Origin: Streptomyces sp. SAJ15
Lineage (GTDB): Bacteria; Actinomycetota; Actinomycetes; Streptomycetales; Streptomycetaceae
Assembly (NCBI RefSeq): GCF_007595705.1
Contig: NZ_NISY01000009.1
Location: forward strand, 186,001-250,000
Direction: 5' to 3'
DNA length: 64,000 nucleotides
Part shown: positions 61,423 to 64,000 of the stretch, piece after piece
How positions within the stretch are numbered: position 1 is the stretch's first letter
Layout of the letters: the number at the start of each line of letters is the position of its first letter
Made by a program: the position numbers and the translations under genes
Notes under the pieces: model-generated
What the model was told of the DNA's origin: nothing
The model's input: the letters and a program-made list of their open reading frames with translations, nothing else
Databases searched by the model: none

Positions 61423-62478
61423 TCAGTACGCGGCGGGAGGACGGAAGAAGTCCGGTAGGTCGATGGGCGGGCTGCCGTGGTTCCAGGCGAACAGCATATG
61501 ACCCACCGCGTACCCGACGTAGGCCACGTTGGTGACTCCGGCCACCGCCAGCAGCCGCAGCCAGGTGGTGCGTCGCCACGACAGTTCGCCGACCCCTCGC
61601 TCCGCCAACGTCTCACCCCGCTCGTTCACGGCGAGCCGCAACATGGCCAGCGCGGCGAAGTACGTACCGGCCGTGACGAGCTCGTACACCGGGAACTGAT
61701 ACCAGGTGCCGCTGAAGAGCGTGAGCTCGGGCGTCGCACCCGACCAGATGAAGAACCCCAGCGCCGGGAGGAACGGCTCCGAGGTGGCGGTGAGCAGCAT
61801 CCCCAGCAGGACGGCGAATCCCGCCAAGCGGATCGGCCGGATCCCGGGCCGGCGCTTCGCCAGCCACTGCACGCCGGCGCCCACGACGATGGCCGACAGA
61901 GCCGTCCCCAGACCGGCGACCAGCGCATGCCACGGCATCTCCGCCTGCTGATGCTCCCCCGGCCCCTGCCACCCCGGGACGTACGGCGCCCAGGAACTCG
62001 TCGCCATGAACTGATTGGTGTTCACCGTGATCACCGGGTGGAACCAGTTCAGCAGGGGGTCCTGCCAGGCGCTCAACACACAACCGATGACCAGCAGAAG
62101 GTCGAAGGTGGCCCGCCGTTGGGCGCGGGACTCCCGCACGAACTTGACGGTCAGCACCACCACGGGCACCACCGTCATGAGCGGGACCAGCACACCGATC
62201 ACTTCCATGGTGGTGCCGAAGCCGGAAGTCTCGGGCGCCTTGTCGATGTGCGTGCCGTCGACCAGCCAACTGACCAGCACATACGTCTGCAACACCACGA
62301 AGAACACGCCCAGACACGCCCAGACCACGACAGGCGGCACCCGTCGACCACGGCGACCCGGCGCCGCGGACGAAGGGCCGGCATCCACCCGCACCACCTT
62401 CTGCCCCGACGGAGAGGGCGACTGCGTCTCGGTCGTTGCGTCTCCCGCGTCCGGCACGGAAGCCTGATGGCTGCTCAT
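61423..62478 (-). CDS. AveC-family multi-span membrane protein (spirocyclase-like)
   Basis: 351 residues with about seven membrane helices after a 45-residue hydrophilic head. The segment SAWQDPLLNWFHPVITVNTN, SSWAPYVPGW and EMPWHAL follows the pattern of AveC/MeiC-type proteins, which act in spiroketal formation and selective dehydration in avermectin-type pathways. Membership is judged by eye. The start at 62478 has AAGGAGAGG 6 bp upstream. It is transcribed 55 bp after the terminal PKS/thioesterase gene, so it belongs to this pathway and probably acts on the released or late polyketide. Confidence 0.78.
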   Translation of the reverse strand: MSSHQASVPDAGDATTETQSPSPSGQKVVRVDAGPSSAAPGRRGRRVPPVVVWACLGVFFVVLQTYVLVSWLVDGTHIDKAPETSGFGTTMEVIGVLVPLMTVVPVVVLTVKFVRESRAQRRATFDLLLVIGCVLSAWQDPLLNWFHPVITVNTNQFMATSSWAPYVPGWQGPGEHQQAEMPWHALVAGLGTALSAIVVGAGVQWLAKRRPGIRPIRLAGFAVLLGMLLTATSEPFLPALGFFIWSGATPELTLFSGTWYQFPVYELVTAGTYFAALAMLRLAVNERGETLAERGVGELSWRRTTWLRLLAVAGVTNVAYVGYAVGHMLFAWNHGSPPIDLPDFFRPPAAY

Positions 62479-62533
62479 ACTTGTCCTCTCCTTGATGACG
62501 ACGCTGCCCCGAGCTTTCGGCCCGCTTCTGCGC

Positions 62534-64000
62534 TCAGAACGTCGAGTCGAGCCAGCAGTCCACCGACTCGGCCGTGGCGAAGGCGTGTTCCTGCATGATG
62601 GTGAAGTGGTCGCCGGCGACATCCATGGGCGTGTGAGGGAACTCCCACATGGGCCGCCACTCCTCCTGACTCGAGACCTCCGACATGTCGTCGGCCACCC
62701 GGTCGACACCCCGGAGGCACAAGGTGGGCATGGAGGTCGCCTGCGGCACATGGTTCGCGAAGAGCCGCAGATAGCAGCCCATGGCCGTCAGCCGGGTGTC
62801 GTCCATCCGCAGCCCGAAGATCCGCTCCGTCTCGAACATGCCGTTGGCGAGCTCTCGGGCGAGAGTCACCATCGACGCGCTTCCGTACGCATAGGTGTCG
62901 ATCAGAACCAAGGCCGCCGGGGGCCTGCCGATGGCCTCGAGGTGAACGGCTAGCGCATGTGCGACCAGCCCGCCACCGGAGTGCCCCACGAGGACGAAGG
63001 GCGTGTCACCGACACAGTCGAGCGCCAGCTTGGACTCGAACTCCATCAACGCTTCCATGGACGCGGGGGTGCTCTCCTCCGCGGCGAAACCAGGCAGCGG
63101 AAGGAACCACATGTCTCGGACCCCACGGAAATACGATGCGAAACGCGCGTACTGGTTCGGGCTGGCCACGGCCGCCACGGTGGGAAGGCAGAGCAGCGAC
63201 GGCTGCACCGCCCCCCGCGCCAGCCGCAGGGGGCTGGGCGCCGGCCCCATGTCCGCCACGGACGCGAATCCGGGGCGGAAGTACGAGGCAGCACGCATGA
63301 GCTGCATGCCTCGCGGTACTTCGTCGAGGTCGTGGGCACGCCGGAAGAGCGAAGCCAAGGAGTGCGGCAGAATCTCCGCCGACTCCGATGGCGATGCCCC
63401 GGCCGAGAGGTTCGCCCCCGCCCCGCGCACCGGCCCCGTGGCGCCCCCAGCCGCGCCTTCGCCGTCTGGATCGGCCACCGCTCCGGAGACATCGAGTACG
63501 GCCTGGAGGTGGCGTGCGAACGCCCTGGGGGTCGAGTGGTCGAAGAGCAGGGTGGCTGGTAGACGCAGCCCGGTCTCTCCGGCCATCCGCTTGCACAGCT
63601 CCAGGACGGTCAGCGAATCGAAGCCCGCTTCCATGAACCCCACGCTGGGGTTGATCGCCTCATAGGAAGCATGCCCGAGCGCGACCGCGGCATGGGTGCG
63701 GACCAGGTGGAGCAGCGTCTCGGTCTGCTCAGAGGCAGCCATCCCAGCCAGCTTGTGTCGAAGGCGGGCGGGTGCCTCGCTCTGCTTGTCGGTTGGTGTG
63801 TGGGGGTTGGTGGTTTTGGTGGTGGCGATGACTTCGGGGATGTCGGTGATGAGGGGGCTGTGGCGGATGGAGGTGAATGTTTCGGTGAAGCGTTCCCAGT
63901 CCATGTGGGTGATGGTGAGGAACGTCTCGTCGTGGTCGAGTGCTTGTTGGAGGGCGGTGATGGCGAGTTGGGGGTTCATCGCTCGTACGCCGCGGCGGTT
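62534..64000 (-). CDS. Terminal type I PKS fragment: KR end, ACP, thioesterase (5' part outside window)
   Basis: The frame is open to the right edge, so only the C-terminal about 489 residues are here. RRGVRAMNPQLAITALQQAL and HMDWERF are the end of a KR domain; the Met at 63979 is internal. ACP: Ser in AGFDSLTVLELCKRM. A disordered Gly/Ala linker leads to a type I thioesterase with nucleophile Ser in LVGHSGGGLVAHA, LVLIDTYAYG and the late catalytic His in GDHFTIMQEHA. It releases the chain by hydrolysis or lactonisation. It is followed by the AveC-like gene in the same operon. DNA right of about 63775 has an A/C-rich coding strand unlike the TE part, marking a module boundary of different origin. 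Confidence 0.92.
   Translation of the reverse strand, partial: NRRGVRAMNPQLAITALQQALDHDETFLTITHMDWERFTETFTSIRHSPLITDIPEVIATTKTTNPHTPTDKQSEAPARLRHKLAGMAASEQTETLLHLVRTHAAVALGHASYEAINPSVGFMEAGFDSLTVLELCKRMAGETGLRLPATLLFDHSTPRAFARHLQAVLDVSGAVADPDGEGAAGGATGPVRGAGANLSAGASPSESAEILPHSLASLFRRAHDLDEVPRGMQLMRAASYFRPGFASVADMGPAPSPLRLARGAVQPSLLCLPTVAAVASPNQYARFASYFRGVRDMWFLPLPGFAAEESTPASMEALMEFESKLALDCVGDTPFVLVGHSGGGLVAHALAVHLEAIGRPPAALVLIDTYAYGSASMVTLARELANGMFETERIFGLRMDDTRLTAMGCYLRLFANHVPQATSMPTLCLRGVDRVADDMSEVSSQEEWRPMWEFPHTPMDVAGDHFTIMQEHAFATAESVDCWLDSTF

Overview
High-GC DNA with codon use, GTG/TTG starts and gene families typical of a Streptomyces-like actinomycete. The window is dominated by two separate natural-product loci, divided by about 15 kb of mostly housekeeping or accessory genes.

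Layout. (1) 1-3108: a short operon with an S8 serine protease, a small unknown protein and an M14 zinc carboxypeptidase. (2) 3487-18235: a compact NRPS locus on the + strand: MFS exporter, free-standing condensation-like protein, C-A-PCP, acyl-CoA dehydrogenase, A-PCP-A-PCP, and C-PCP-reductase/SDR. The last genes are coupled by ATGA overlaps and the operon ends at a strong hairpin. (3) 18450-31035: GntR-type regulator plus methyltransferase, SDR, three tiny envelope or wall-binding proteins, a fused SecDF paralogue, two convergent CAP-domain proteins (one fused to an ECF sigma factor), a methyltransferase relic, another SDR and a HAD phosphatase. (4) 31606-64000 (runs off the right edge): a modular type I PKS locus with a complete pyrrole-starter cassette. 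A PltE/PltF/PltL/PltA-like set (prolyl-PCP dehydrogenase, prolyl-AMP ligase, PCP, flavin halogenase) lies on the + strand, divergent from PKS genes on the - strand. A C-methyltransferase-like gene, an AveC-family membrane protein, a Rieske oxygenase and the terminal KR-ACP-TE fragment accompany them.

How the PKS locus should work: proline is activated by the ligase (58104-59612), loaded on the PCP (59661-59936), oxidised to pyrrole-2-carboxyl-PCP (56965-58107) and chlorinated (59956-61311). The chain then enters a PKS beginning with a loading AT-ACP whose AT has Cys instead of Ser (42880-56676), followed by a methylmalonyl/KR module and a malonyl/DH-ER-KR module. It passes to 37335-42578 and is released by the TE at the right edge. 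The PKS has conspicuous lesions: module 4 has an AT fused in frame to the back half of an ACP, module 3's AT lacks a C-terminal block, and 33018-36221 ends at the KS-AT linker. These are either real recombination products or assembly collapse between near-identical modules.

No rRNA, tRNA, CRISPR array, transposase or replication origin was recognised. Product structures are not assignable from the window; the pyrrolyl/chloropyrrolyl starter is the firmest chemical prediction.
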